Shown here piece after piece: positions 33,234 to 42,529 of a stretch of 55,227 nt of DNA. The stretch spans positions 1 through 55,227 of the forward strand of contig JAFQFI010000044.1 of assembly GCA_017398655.1 (NCBI GenBank), in the 5' to 3' direction. How positions within the stretch are numbered: position 1 is the first letter of the stretch; each line of letters opens with the position of its first letter. The notes under the pieces are model-generated. The model had not been told where the DNA came from and ran no database searches. It worked only from the letters and a program-made list of their open reading frames with translations. Made by a program: the position numbers and the translations under genes. The DNA comes from Clostridia bacterium. Lineage in GTDB: Bacteria; Bacillota; Clostridia; Christensenellales; UBA1242.

Positions 33234-35616
33234 AATTTTTACAAGATAAGAAAACAAGTGCAACTTCATTGCTTAAAACCCTATAATTTATATCCTTTAA
33301 GGTCATAGCATCAGTTTTATTTAAATTAAAAATCTTCCCTGTTTTAGTTTGTTTATTAAGTTCATAAAACATTATTTTTGATATTGTTGTACTGCAATTT
33401 TCATGACCTAAAACAACTTTTTCAAATTCTACAGAAGTTATAAGATTTAAATTTTTATTTTCTTTTACAAGTGTTGTATACTCACCTTTCTGATTTAAGT
33501 CATTAATTTTATATTTCAACTTTTGAAGTCGTGTTATAAACAACTGTGCATTACAAAATACACCAGATAAAGTATCAACAGAATTAGCATTAGGAGAAAT
33601 TTCACTATTATTAAAAACTGGAAAATCAAGTTGATCAAATAACAATGGCTTATTTATCTTTTCTTTTAATCTTTCTTTATTTTCTTGGCAATCACATGGT
33701 TGCAATAAAGCAATTGTATATTCATCAAAATTTTCAAATATAACATTACCAGATAAATGAACAAGTTTGTTATTTTCTATTAAACAAGCTTCTGCAAACT
33801 TATCTTTTTTATATCTTGCCCATATTAAACCTTGTGAAAGATAATTTAAAAGATTATTTGACAATATGCATTCTTCAAAGGTCTTTGTATCATAATTTCT
33901 AAACTCTAAGAAAGCAGCATACAATCTCTTTTTTTGTTTTTTAATTTCTTTTTCCAATGTTTTAAGATAAACACGCAAGTTGCAATCAAGGTATGTTGTA
34001 TCATCTTTAATTCTTGCTGGTTTACCAGTTTTAACATTTGTTAAAGATAAACTACAATCCATATTGATATTTATTTTTATGGTTCTATTATCAATTTCAA
34101 TAATTTTTTCACCATTAGAATCAAAACCAAAATCTTCGGTTAACTTATCTTTAACTTCTTCTAAGTTTTGTTTTTTTACTTTTGAAAACTGATTAAGTTT
34201 TTCTTCAATAAATTTCAATTGCTTTTTATCTAAGTTAGCAAGTAACAATCCTTTACAGATATCAATAAGTTCTTCTCTACCACACTCTGCTAAAAGATCT
34301 AAAAAGTATTTACCTATAGTTATAGTTTTCTTTTCTAAAAACCATTCTCTTAAATCTTTAATCATACTTATAAGCAAATCTTTTGAAGCAAACATAGCAA
34401 TAAGGCGTAAAGCCCATTTGCTGCTTAATAATCTTTCTCTATATATAGCAACATCATAAACAACTTTGCTTAAGGCACTTAAAACATTTTTATCTACATA
34501 TTTAAAAAACTCTTTTAAATATATAAATTGAGAATCTGTATCTCTACTTTTAAATGTATCCATAACAAAAGTTAATATTTTGCCACTTATTCCTGTGTTA
34601 TCAAGTTTGTTTTCTTCATAATATCTTTTTAATCTTGCACCATAAAGTCGTTCTTGAATTTGTGTTACAGAACTATCTACAAAAGATAAAAACTCTCCTT
34701 CAGAACCAAACTTTTTAAGAGAATTAAAATTACACTCTTTTTCAAGCAAACTTTTAATTTTTGCATCTTTGGTATTTTCATAAAGATACTTTAATCTATC
34801 TTTTACTCTTCTATCTTCTGTAATAAGCAATAAAAGTTGAGTTGCTCTGTATCTAACTTCTTCGCTATCATTTTGCAAAAGAGTTTCTATAATATTAAAA
34901 CCTTCTTGGGTATGTTTAATTAATGCTTGTTTTATCATTGCAGAGTTTGTTATTTCTCCATCAACATACCCTTGCAATAAGGCATTTAAAGTTTTTAATG
35001 TATTTTTGTTTGCATATTCACTTAATCCATTTTTAGTATCGCTATTAAGAAGTTGTGAAATAAAGTTTTCGTCATCGCCTTCTTTTAAAAATATATCAAG
35101 ATACTCTTTAAGTGGTTCTTTATAATCAAACATTTTTGATTTTGCTTCTGCATTAAAAATTGCTAAAAAGAAAGGTGTGTATAAATTTTTATCAATATTG
35201 CAATAAATTGTTATTTCAACAAATCTATCAAAATATCTTTCGTTTATAGAATATGCTCTACGAGAACTTTTATATTTTGCATCGCCTATTTGTTGCAAAA
35301 ATATTCTATTTAAAAATGCACAAATTTGTTCGTAACATTGTGCTTTAAGTAACAACTCTATGTATCTTTTTAATAAATCTCTATAATCATTTAATTGCAA
35401 AATTGCTTCGCCATATTCTGCAGCATCATTTTCTGAAATACCTTTTTGTTTTAAATAATTAACTGCAGTAGGAATTAATGCTTGTTCATCTCCCATACCA
35501 AGCAAAAACAAATTGACCATTCGGTCGGAAATATTTTCTGGCAAAAAGCAGTCAAAAAACTCAAATGTATATCTTTTTAAATCTTCTATATTGCGAACAT
35601 ATTTCATATTGCACAA
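33232..35616 (-). CDS. DUF4132-like protein with helical-repeat N-terminus
   Basis: This is a large soluble protein of about 790 residues. Residues 1-470 are helical repeats of HEAT type (for example DSEEVRYRATQLLLLITED). Residues about 490-720 resemble DUF4132: DFGFDSNGEKIIEIDNRTI, LNYLSQGLIWARYKKDKF, a run of short beta strands, then PLLFDQLDFPVF. DUF4132 proteins are often found with WGR domains or MolR; no such partner is present here. The first codon is either TTG at 35616 or ATG at 35607; the AAAGG site fits neither spacing ideally. It stands alone between a terminator and the spoIVFB-like gene. Function unknown. Confidence 0.72.
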   Translation of the reverse strand: MCNMKYVRNIEDLKRYTFEFFDCFLPENISDRMVNLFLLGMGDEQALIPTAVNYLKQKGISENDAAEYGEAILQLNDYRDLLKRYIELLLKAQCYEQICAFLNRIFLQQIGDAKYKSSRRAYSINERYFDRFVEITIYCNIDKNLYTPFFLAIFNAEAKSKMFDYKEPLKEYLDIFLKEGDDENFISQLLNSDTKNGLSEYANKNTLKTLNALLQGYVDGEITNSAMIKQALIKHTQEGFNIIETLLQNDSEEVRYRATQLLLLITEDRRVKDRLKYLYENTKDAKIKSLLEKECNFNSLKKFGSEGEFLSFVDSSVTQIQERLYGARLKRYYEENKLDNTGISGKILTFVMDTFKSRDTDSQFIYLKEFFKYVDKNVLSALSKVVYDVAIYRERLLSSKWALRLIAMFASKDLLISMIKDLREWFLEKKTITIGKYFLDLLAECGREELIDICKGLLLANLDKKQLKFIEEKLNQFSKVKKQNLEEVKDKLTEDFGFDSNGEKIIEIDNRTIKININMDCSLSLTNVKTGKPARIKDDTTYLDCNLRVYLKTLEKEIKKQKKRLYAAFLEFRNYDTKTFEECILSNNLLNYLSQGLIWARYKKDKFAEACLIENNKLVHLSGNVIFENFDEYTIALLQPCDCQENKERLKEKINKPLLFDQLDFPVFNNSEISPNANSVDTLSGVFCNAQLFITRLQKLKYKINDLNQKGEYTTLVKENKNLNLITSVEFEKVVLGHENCSTTISKIMFYELNKQTKTGKIFNLNKTDAMTLKDINYRVLSNEVALVFLSCKN

Positions 35617-35716
35617 TTTTCCTTTTGTATTTTTAATATTTTCTAATAAAATTTTAATATATTTTTTTTAATTTGTTAAACAATTTTTAGTATTTGTTTT
35701 TAATATTTACTACTTT

Positions 35717-36589
35717 TTAGGGGTAAAAAGTGCTTTTATTAGTATTTATAGCTTTTAAAACATACTTAAACGGTGTTGAAGCATTAAATCTTTCTAAAAG
35801 TTTTAATGCTTCTGTTTCTGTAAACACTGCTAAAATATTTTTTTCACTGTCAGAAACCGATACAGATAAATAAGAAAAATTATCTATAAATTTACATACT
35901 CTATAAATTGGCTCTTCTTGAGAAATTAATATTGGTTTTATCTTTATTACTCTGCCAACCTTTTTTAAAACTCCATAATTAATTAAAGTATAACTTTGAA
36001 ATTGATTTTTTTCAAACACTCCACTTAAAATGCAAAAGGTTACAAATAAATAGGTTAAATTTAAAGCATAAAAACATGACCATATAAAAAATAAAATTAA
36101 TAAAATGGATAAAACAATATTTATAATTTTACAAATTTTTACAGCAGTTTTAGTATTAATTTTTTGTTTTAATATTGACAATAAAACTCTACCACCATCA
36201 AGGGGAAAAGCTGGTATTAAGTTAAATGCACCTGTTATAAAATTTGCATAGCAAAAAATATAAGTATAGTTATATGTATAAGGAAAAATCCACCATAAAG
36301 ATATTGTGCTAAGAGCAATAAAAAAGTTTACTATAGGTCCAGCCAAAGCAATTTTAATTTCATCTTTTGGAAGTAAATTAAAGGAATTTATGTTTAAACA
36401 TATTCCAAAAGGTATTAATTTTATATTTTTTATGTTATACCCCAATCTTCTTGCAACAACAGCATGGGAAAATTCATGAATAAACATTACAAATAAATAA
36501 TTAAAAAATAACAATGCTTGACCAAAATATATAAGAATGCAAGCAAAAATAATAAATGTTGGGTGTACATTAATTTTTAATTTTTCCAT
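35717..36589 (-). CDS. spoIVFB: SpoIVFB-like M50 site-2 protease
   Basis: This intramembrane zinc protease is of the kind that activates pro-sigma-K in the mother cell. The zinc motif HEFSH is at 38-42, and the third ligand lies in FPLDGGRVLL at about 133-142. Six hydrophobic segments are followed by a C-terminal domain of about 80 residues that looks CBS-like. It overlaps the SpoIVFA-like gene by 13 bases, the arrangement of spoIVFA-spoIVFB in Bacillus, where minD also lies upstream. The family is certain; the sporulation role is an inference from position. Confidence 0.85.
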   Translation of the reverse strand: MEKLKINVHPTFIIFACILIYFGQALLFFNYLFVMFIHEFSHAVVARRLGYNIKNIKLIPFGICLNINSFNLLPKDEIKIALAGPIVNFFIALSTISLWWIFPYTYNYTYIFCYANFITGAFNLIPAFPLDGGRVLLSILKQKINTKTAVKICKIINIVLSILLILFFIWSCFYALNLTYLFVTFCILSGVFEKNQFQSYTLINYGVLKKVGRVIKIKPILISQEEPIYRVCKFIDNFSYLSVSVSDSEKNILAVFTETEALKLLERFNASTPFKYVLKAINTNKSTFYP

Positions 36590-37155
36590 TTAACTTCGCT
36601 TATTTTAACAATATTTCCATTTTGATGAATATATATTTTAACACTTGTTTTTATTGAAACCATTGCAATTGGATTTTTTGCTTTTACACTTTCTCCAATA
36701 GTTACCCCAACATTTGATAGACCAACATATCTTGAAACATAGTTATTTGAATGTTGAACTTCAATATATTTTTCATTATCTTTTGTATAACCAACAGAGC
36801 ATACTTCTCCATTTGCAACAGCAGATAATAAACCATCATATTTATAAACAAGGAACTCATCACTACTTGAAATATTTTGTTCTTTAGTTGGACAATAAAA
36901 ATCCACTTTTTGGTCTTGCTTATTAACTTTCATACCAAAAAAATAAGAAACAAATGAAACTTCGCTTCCGTCATCAAATAAATCTGTTGTTGGAGTAAAA
37001 CTTGTTGCAATTGATTTTAAATTGTCTATTAATACATTTCCTGCTTTAAAAGAAGAGTTGTCGCAAATATATAAAAACAAGAAAATAAACAAAATAATAA
37101 CTATAGTTAAGTATTTTTTTACAAAGTTTAATATTTTTTTAAAAAAGTTTTTCAT
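36577..37155 (-). CDS. spoIVFA: SpoIVFA-like membrane protein with degenerate M23 domain
   Basis: In Bacillus SpoIVFA holds and inhibits the SpoIVFB protease. The 192 residues have one N-terminal helix (about 15-33) and a C-terminal LytM/M23-like beta domain (VANGEVCSVGYTKDNEKYIEVQHSNNYVS is its core, given here only as landmarks 110-140). The M23 metal ligands are not complete, so it is unlikely to be a peptidase. It overlaps the SpoIVFB-like gene and lies 42 bases after minE. The assignment rests on the domain plus the neighbouring protease. Confidence 0.75.
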   Translation of the reverse strand: MKNFFKKILNFVKKYLTIVIILFIFLFLYICDNSSFKAGNVLIDNLKSIATSFTPTTDLFDDGSEVSFVSYFFGMKVNKQDQKVDFYCPTKEQNISSSDEFLVYKYDGLLSAVANGEVCSVGYTKDNEKYIEVQHSNNYVSRYVGLSNVGVTIGESVKAKNPIAMVSIKTSVKIYIHQNGNIVKISEVKWKN

Positions 37156-37197
37156 ATTTAATGTTTATGTGTTTTATTTAAAAATAATGAAAACTTT

Positions 37198-37440
37198 TTA
37201 AGAGTTAAAAAATTTGACTTTTTTTAATCTATTTGCCTTTATAGTTATCTGAAAATTATATAAACAGTTTTCGTCAATAAAATATTTAACAATTATATCT
37301 TCATTTTTACACTCAATATAGCTGTCTAATATATTTAAAATATCATTTTTAATCATATTTAAAAATGGCTTTGAAATTTGTTCTTTATCTTGTTTTAAAA
37401 TAGATTTCATTCTAATTAACGATTTTTGTGCTAATTTCAT
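37198..37440 (-). CDS. minE: Cell division topological specificity factor MinE
   Basis: It stimulates MinD ATPase and drives Min oscillation to place the septum. The 80 residues fit the family: an N-terminal KSLIRMKSILKQDKEQIS helix that binds MinD and membrane, then LNMIKNDILNILDSYIECKNEDIIVKYF, the dimerising strand-helix. It follows minD by 16 bases. In Bacillota MinE is found in some Clostridia, whereas Bacillus uses DivIVA/MinJ instead. minC is not adjacent. Confidence 0.85.
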   Translation of the reverse strand: MKLAQKSLIRMKSILKQDKEQISKPFLNMIKNDILNILDSYIECKNEDIIVKYFIDENCLYNFQITIKANRLKKVKFFNS

Positions 37441-37456
37441 ATTAAAACCTTTTTAT

Positions 37457-38251
37457 TTAAATTCTTTTTCTTATTAATCTTTTTAAAAACCCCTTAATGC
37501 CTTTATATTTTTCAGTACAGTCAAAAAGTTTTTTTGCATCTTCAAACATATTTTTTGCAAGAATATTAAAAGCTAAGTATGAGTCACAATTTTTGTTTAC
37601 AGTTTTACCTAAACTTAAAAATGTAGCAATATTATCATCTTCTGGTATTACTCCACACAATTTTACATTTAATATTTCTGCAATTTTATTAGCATCTAAC
37701 ATTTCTTTATCTAAAATCATATCTCCTCTAACTCTATTTACAACCAAAGAAACACTGTTTAAGTTAAATGCAGTTAGCATCATTAAAACCTTATCTGCAT
37801 CTCTTAAACTTGATAAATGAGGAGTAACCACTACTAATGCTTCATCTGCACCACATACTGCCCTTTTAAATGGCTCATCAATACCAGCAGGACAATCAAT
37901 TAAAACAAAATCAAAATAATCGTTAAGTTCTTCAACTACTTTTTTTACATTTTCTGCTGTAACCTGAGATTTGTTATAAGAGTGAGCCGATGGCATTATG
38001 TAAAGGTTTGGATAATTTAAATCTTGAACTAACGCTTGCTTTATACGGCATTTATTTTCTATAACATCAACAATATCATAAACAATTTTATTTTCAATAC
38101 CAGTAACTACATCAAGATTATTTAGCCCTATATCAACATCAACTAAAACGACTCTCTGATTTAATTTTGCAAGAGATACACCTAAATTTGCGCAAATCGT
38201 AGTTTTTCCAACCCCACCTTTACCACTTGTAATAACAATTTTTCTTGCCAA
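37457..38251 (-). CDS. minD: Septum site-determining ATPase MinD
   Basis: This ParA-type ATPase binds the membrane in the ATP state. The deviant Walker A is GKGGVGKTT (residues 10-18), and LVDVDIGLNNLDVVTGI and LIDCPAGID follow. The C-terminal amphipathic membrane-targeting helix is present (GFLKRLIRKRI). The start is TTG at 38251 with AAGGAGG about 10 bases upstream, a clear non-ATG start. It is followed by minE; the gene upstream is an MreB-like actin with a terminator in between. Confidence 0.96.
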   Translation of the reverse strand: MARKIVITSGKGGVGKTTICANLGVSLAKLNQRVVLVDVDIGLNNLDVVTGIENKIVYDIVDVIENKCRIKQALVQDLNYPNLYIMPSAHSYNKSQVTAENVKKVVEELNDYFDFVLIDCPAGIDEPFKRAVCGADEALVVVTPHLSSLRDADKVLMMLTAFNLNSVSLVVNRVRGDMILDKEMLDANKIAEILNVKLCGVIPEDDNIATFLSLGKTVNKNCDSYLAFNILAKNMFEDAKKLFDCTEKYKGIKGFLKRLIRKRI

Positions 38252-38294
38252 GTTAAAATGCCTCCTTAAAACAAATTAAAGTTTATTTAATAAA

Positions 38295-38330
38295 CAAAAA
38301 AAGTAAATGAATTACTCACTTACTTTTTTA
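38295..38330 (-). terminator. Terminator between the MreB-like gene and minD
   Basis: The minus-strand stem AAAAAAGTAA / TTACTTTTTT has a 13-base loop and ends in T residues, so minD probably has its own promoter. Confidence 0.6.
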
Positions 38331-38382
38331 TTATCGACAAATAAAGATATAATTTATTATTTAAATCTTTTTTAGGTTATTT

Positions 38383-39393
38383 TTAGTTTTCTTCAATAAC
38401 TGTTTGAAGTAAATTTAAATTTGAAAATAATTTTTCACTACCAATAACACTTAAAACTTCTGGGTTATCTACAACAAAAACAGATAAATTTAATACCTTT
38501 TTAAAAAATTTTTCAAGCCCGGTAATTAAACTACCCCCACCATACAAAATAATACCTTCGTTTTTAATATCTTGAGCAACTTCTGGGCTACATTGATTTA
38601 AAAATGCCTGAATAGTTTGAAGTATTTTAAAGTAATTTTCATATACTGGCTTAATTAATTCTTGTGCAGTAATTATTGTTGTAATAGGGCTATTAGTATT
38701 TCCATCTTGAACTAATACTTCCATATTACTTTTATCTGTTTCATACAAAGAACCAATTTCTTGCTTTATTTTACAAGCAATATTAGTACTAATTGTATAA
38801 TTTTTTGTTTTTTGTAAATGTTCTGCAATGCACTTATCAATTAAATTTCCACCAACATTTAAAGAACAAGCAGAAATTATTTTATTGTTTACAAGAGAAG
38901 AAATTTCTGTTTTACCAGCACCAATGTTAACAAGTAAATTTGCTTTACCTAAACTAAAATATGGAACATCTGCTAAACTTGCACAAACACAATTATATAC
39001 AAAATCTATCTTTGCAAAGCCAATAGAGTAAAAAACATTTTTATAATCTTCATATTGTTGTTGTTTTAAACTTGTAGGTAAACAAACAATTATTTTAATA
39101 GTAGGTTTAACAAGATTGTAAGAAACTATTTTACTTATAAAATAAGTAACCATTTTTTTTGTTAGGTCTACATTTTTAATAACACCTTCAATAATTGGTT
39201 TTACAAAAACTTCACTTGAAGATGTTTTTCCATTTACCCTTTGAGCATCAATACCTATTTTAGAAACTTTCATAGTTTTGCCAACAGTTTCTAATAAAAT
39301 TAAACTTGGTTCACGCAAAACAATGCCACTGCCTCTTTTATAAATTGTTGTAAAATTACTACCTAAATCAATACAAAGTTCGTAAACAGCCAT
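38383..39393 (-). CDS. MreB/Mbl-like actin
   Basis: This bacterial actin of the rod-shape family directs side-wall synthesis. The 336 residues show phosphate-1 CIDLGSNFTTIY, phosphate-2 LVNIGAGKTEISS (DIGGGTTE in typical MreB) and adenosine motif GIILYGGGSLITGLE. It is more divergent than a standard MreB: the nucleotide motifs have replacements (GAGK for GGGT) and the segment between is short. An AAGGGGAAG site precedes the ATG. Being next to minDE in the mreB-minD order suggests a role in shape or division. It could be a paralogue beside a normal MreB elsewhere. Confidence 0.8.
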   Translation of the reverse strand: MAVYELCIDLGSNFTTIYKRGSGIVLREPSLILLETVGKTMKVSKIGIDAQRVNGKTSSSEVFVKPIIEGVIKNVDLTKKMVTYFISKIVSYNLVKPTIKIIVCLPTSLKQQQYEDYKNVFYSIGFAKIDFVYNCVCASLADVPYFSLGKANLLVNIGAGKTEISSLVNNKIISACSLNVGGNLIDKCIAEHLQKTKNYTISTNIACKIKQEIGSLYETDKSNMEVLVQDGNTNSPITTIITAQELIKPVYENYFKILQTIQAFLNQCSPEVAQDIKNEGIILYGGGSLITGLEKFFKKVLNLSVFVVDNPEVLSVIGSEKLFSNLNLLQTVIEEN

Positions 39394-39496
39394 ACACTTC
39401 CCCTTTATAACACAAAAATTATATCAAAAAAGAATTTTTAACAAAAGTAAAAACACCAATTTTATTTAAAAGAATATTTAATGTTTGTCAAAATAA

Positions 39497-39526
39497 AAAA
39501 AAACGGGAAGCACTTTCCCGTTTTTT
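39497..39526 (-). terminator. Terminator after the Ppx/GppA gene
   Basis: The minus-strand stem AAACGGGAA / TTCCCGTTT has a five-base loop, followed by T residues. Confidence 0.85.
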
Positions 39527-39534
39527 ATTTTTCG

Positions 39535-41046
39535 TTATAAAACTTCAAGAGTTTTCTTATAAACTTTTTTGAAATCTTGTGAAGATTTAAGGGCTTCTCT
39601 AATTTCAATTGAAGCATCAATAGTTACAATTGTTTTCATAATAACAGAATCACCTAAAATATCACAACTAATATCTTGAACAACTCCTCTATGAGTTTTA
39701 TCAAGAGCTTCTGCAAGACGAACAATTAAAGATAATTTTCTTACTGCTTCAAGGTCTTCTTCAAGTAAAATATCTTTATATTTAATCCATTCAGTTAAAC
39801 TAAAATCGCTCAAGTTTTGGCTTGCACTTGTAAAAGCAGCCAAAACAATTTCTCTATGAGTAGCACCTAAAACTTCAGAATTTAAAATAATAGGAAAACT
39901 ATTTTTCTCGTGGTCATAAAATTTAATTCTTTGACCACAGTCATGAAGCGTTGAAGCAATTCTTAAAACTTTAACATAACCCCTTGGAAGTTTATGTAAA
40001 ACTTTTAATTGTCTAAATAATATAAGTGCCAATTCACTAACTTGTTTTGAATTGTTATATTCGCTATCATAAAATGTTTTAATATTTTCTAAACTAAAAC
40101 CAAGTAAATCTGAAATAGGTTTTTCGTTTGTACCCGGTACAACTGAGTTATATATAATACCTTCCTTCATACCTTTTGTAGAAACAATCACATTTTCAAA
40201 ATTGCAATGTTCAAAAACAGCTTTAATCATACAAACGCCACTTGCAAAAACATCAGATCTTTCTGCTGACAAACCTTTAATTTTTTTAGTTTTGTCAAGG
40301 TCAAGAGTTTTAACAAGGTCATAAACAGAATTTAAGTGAGATTGATCCATAACATAGTTATGAGGGGCATCTAAAGAATATTTTCTTATTTTACGGCTTA
40401 ACATACCTGCACTAACAGGAGCATTGCCTGTGCCTATAAAGGAATATTCAGGTTCTATGTTTTTAAGCCATTCTATTTTTTCAAGTTCTTTAACAAAATT
40501 CTTTGTCATTTGTTCACATGCTTTAGTTGGGTCTTTAATATCGTCCATAACCTTAGCATTTGTGTATGTTCCAAATGGAATAATTGCCTGATTTATAATA
40601 TTTCTTCTATTATATTGAACAATTCTTGTTGAACCACCACTAATGTTAAAAATAACACCTTTTGGTACATCAAGAGAATTTACTACACCATTATACAAAG
40701 CATTAAGTTCTTCTTCTTCTGTCATAAGCTTAAACTTAAAACCACAAGTGTTATATATTTCATCTAAGAAACTTCTATAGTTTTTTAAATTTTTAAGATT
40801 GTGAGAACCAACTGCAATAATGTTTGTTATTTTGTTAACTTCGCAAACCATTTTATACATTTTTAAAATAGTAAGAGCTTCATTGCTTCTTGCAATTCTT
40901 AACAAACCTTCGCCATCAAAATCGTTAACAATTTTTACTGTTTCACTCATTTCTTCAAATACAGCAAAGTTGCCTGTTGGCAATACATTTGCAAGAATTA
41001 AATCTATCTTACTACTACCTAAATCTACTACTGCTATTTTTTCCAT
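39535..41046 (-). CDS. Ppx/GppA phosphatase family protein with HD domain
   Basis: This exopolyphosphatase/pppGpp phosphatase has 503 residues. The N-terminal actin-like domain has VVDLGSSKIDLI and FNISGGSTRIV, and the linker includes GLSAERSDVFASGV, the family signature. The C-terminal region (about 330-500) is HD-like with ASTLHDCGQRI and a following helix with ATHREIV. These enzymes degrade polyphosphate or hydrolyse (p)ppGpp; the sequence cannot tell which. An AAGGAG site precedes the ATG. It has its own terminator and is separate from the MreB-like gene downstream. Confidence 0.88.
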   Translation of the reverse strand: MEKIAVVDLGSSKIDLILANVLPTGNFAVFEEMSETVKIVNDFDGEGLLRIARSNEALTILKMYKMVCEVNKITNIIAVGSHNLKNLKNYRSFLDEIYNTCGFKFKLMTEEEELNALYNGVVNSLDVPKGVIFNISGGSTRIVQYNRRNIINQAIIPFGTYTNAKVMDDIKDPTKACEQMTKNFVKELEKIEWLKNIEPEYSFIGTGNAPVSAGMLSRKIRKYSLDAPHNYVMDQSHLNSVYDLVKTLDLDKTKKIKGLSAERSDVFASGVCMIKAVFEHCNFENVIVSTKGMKEGIIYNSVVPGTNEKPISDLLGFSLENIKTFYDSEYNNSKQVSELALILFRQLKVLHKLPRGYVKVLRIASTLHDCGQRIKFYDHEKNSFPIILNSEVLGATHREIVLAAFTSASQNLSDFSLTEWIKYKDILLEEDLEAVRKLSLIVRLAEALDKTHRGVVQDISCDILGDSVIMKTIVTIDASIEIREALKSSQDFKKVYKKTLEVL

Positions 41047-41187
41047 GTTTGCTCCTTATAATTCTGCTTGCATTATATATTAAAAATTAAAATAAGTCAA
41101 TGCAATTATTATTTACAATTTTCAAATAGTTTGTTTTGTTTGCATATTACTTATTAACTAAGATTTTTACATATAAAAACAGAAAAA

Positions 41188-41236
41188 AATAATGCCAGAC
41201 ATATTCAAACAAAAATATTATCTGACATCATTTTTT
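41188..41236 (-). terminator. Terminator after the ferredoxin gene
   Basis: An imperfect stem of about 14 pairs (AATGATGTCAGAT with TGTCTGGCATTATT, some G-T pairs) is followed by TTTTTTT on the minus strand. Confidence 0.65.
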
Positions 41237-41250
41237 ATTATTTTGTTTAA

Positions 41251-41421
41251 TTATTTTTTAATTGTAATTGCTTCTACTGGGCAAATACCTTCGCAGCTAC
41301 CACATTTAATGCAGATACTTTCATCAATTTGAGATTTACCATCTGCTCCAACTTTAATTGCGCCAACTGGGCAAACGCCTTCGCATGCACCGCAACCAAT
41401 ACATTTATCTTTATCAACCAT
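41251..41421 (-). CDS. 2[4Fe-4S] ferredoxin
   Basis: This small electron carrier has 56 residues and two classic cluster motifs: CIGCGACEGVCP near the N-terminus and CIKCGSCEGICP near the C-terminus, as in clostridial ferredoxin. I chose the ATG at 41421, because GAAGGAGG lies 8 bases before it; a frame continuing to 41448 would place the ribosome site inside the gene. It is its own transcription unit and fits an anaerobic redox metabolism. Confidence 0.95.
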   Translation of the reverse strand: MVDKDKCIGCGACEGVCPVGAIKVGADGKSQIDESICIKCGSCEGICPVEAITIKK

Positions 41422-41491
41422 AACAAAGACCTCCTTCGTATCAAACAAAAGTATTCTAACAAATATATTTTTTTTTGTAAAGGTTAAAGGG

Positions 41492-41863
41492 TTAATTTTT
41501 TTGATTTTTTTTAACTAATAATACAAATAATTGAACAACAGCCAAAACAATTAAAAAAATACCAAACCAAACTTTTAAAGAAGAATTTGATACATCTTTT
41601 ACAAGAATAGCTGATAAAATAGCAAAAATACACCCAAAAATAGCAAAAACAACAGCAGGAAAAACACTTATCAATTTGTTTTTTATATGAATAAAAATTA
41701 CAAAAATCGCCATAATTACAAAAGAAAACACATTAAAAAATTGTGCCTGCTTTTGAACAACGCCTAAAAAAATACTAAGAAGTGGAATTAAAATTGTTCC
41801 ACCTCCCAGCCCCATACCACCAGCAATACCACCTAAAACACCAACTAAAACATATAAAAACAC
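41492..41863 (-). CDS. Half-size TauE/SafE-family permease, copy 1
   Basis: The 123 residues have about four membrane helices and the family's N-terminal glycine motif GGIAGGMGLGGGTILIPLL. Full TauE/SafE proteins have seven or eight helices with this motif repeated in both halves, so this corresponds to one half. A second half-size gene lies upstream on the same strand, 103 bases away. The start is GTG at 41863 with AGAGGT before it. The pair probably assembles as a heterodimer exporting an anion such as sulfite or another organic sulfonate-derived ion. Confidence 0.8.
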   Translation of the reverse strand: MFLYVLVGVLGGIAGGMGLGGGTILIPLLSIFLGVVQKQAQFFNVFSFVIMAIFVIFIHIKNKLISVFPAVVFAIFGCIFAILSAILVKDVSNSSLKVWFGIFLIVLAVVQLFVLLVKKNQKN

Positions 41864-41966
41864 AAAATTTTACCTCTACTATCACTATTTTTTTAATAAG
41901 CATTAAAATTAAACTATTTTTATAATAACTAAACTTTTTATATCTTTTTAAATTGTTTTTTATAAA

Positions 41967-42329
41967 CTAAAACAGCATTTTTATTCCTGCTGAAAACATA
42001 AGTAAAATAAAAATTATATTTATTGTTTCGTTATTTAAATCTTTTAACAATTTTGTACCAATTAATCCTCCTATTAATACACCTATTGTAAGCATAACTA
42101 CATTTCCCCAGTTAAATGTTTGTGTTGTTATATAAACAACAATTGTGGGAATACTTATAATCGCCATAACTAAAACAGAAGACGCATGCGATTGTTTATC
42201 ATTTAACCCTAATAAAAGTTTTAAAAGAGGCACACAAATCATACCACCTCCACCACCAAAAATACCATTAATTATACCTACAATGGCAGAAGATACAAAA
42301 AATAATAAAAGTTTAAGTTTATTGCTCAT
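41967..42329 (-). CDS. Half-size TauE/SafE-family permease, copy 2
   Basis: The 120 residues resemble the downstream half gene: about four helices, beginning VGIINGIFGGGGGMICVPLL, then NDKQSHASSVLVMAI. The two are clearly paralogous in the glycine motif. Both are free-standing with their own starts, so this looks like a natural split rather than a frameshifted full-length gene: the downstream protein has its own complete first helix and start. The promoter region is shared divergently with the large surface-protein gene. Confidence 0.8.
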   Translation of the reverse strand: MSNKLKLLLFFVSSAIVGIINGIFGGGGGMICVPLLKLLLGLNDKQSHASSVLVMAIISIPTIVVYITTQTFNWGNVVMLTIGVLIGGLIGTKLLKDLNNETINIIFILLMFSAGIKMLF

Positions 42330-42393
42330 ATTTTTATTATCTTTATTTCTGCATTTTTTATTAAATTAACTACCCTTTTGCTACAAAAAACAA

Positions 42394-42422
42394 TTGCATT
42401 TTGAACTTAATTGATATATAAT
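42394..42422 (+). promoter_or_regulatory. Promoter of the large surface-protein gene
   Basis: TTGCAT (42394-42399), a 17-base spacer and a perfect TATAAT (42417-42422). Transcription would begin near 42429, leaving a leader of about 100 bases with AAAAGGT before the ATG. Confidence 0.75.
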
Positions 42423-42529
42423 ACAAAAGTTATTATATAGTTTTAAAAGTAAGCAAAATTTTTAAACAAAATTTTCGCCTATTTTTTTAAACATTTTAAA
42501 CACAAAAAAACATTTTTAAAAGGTATGCT

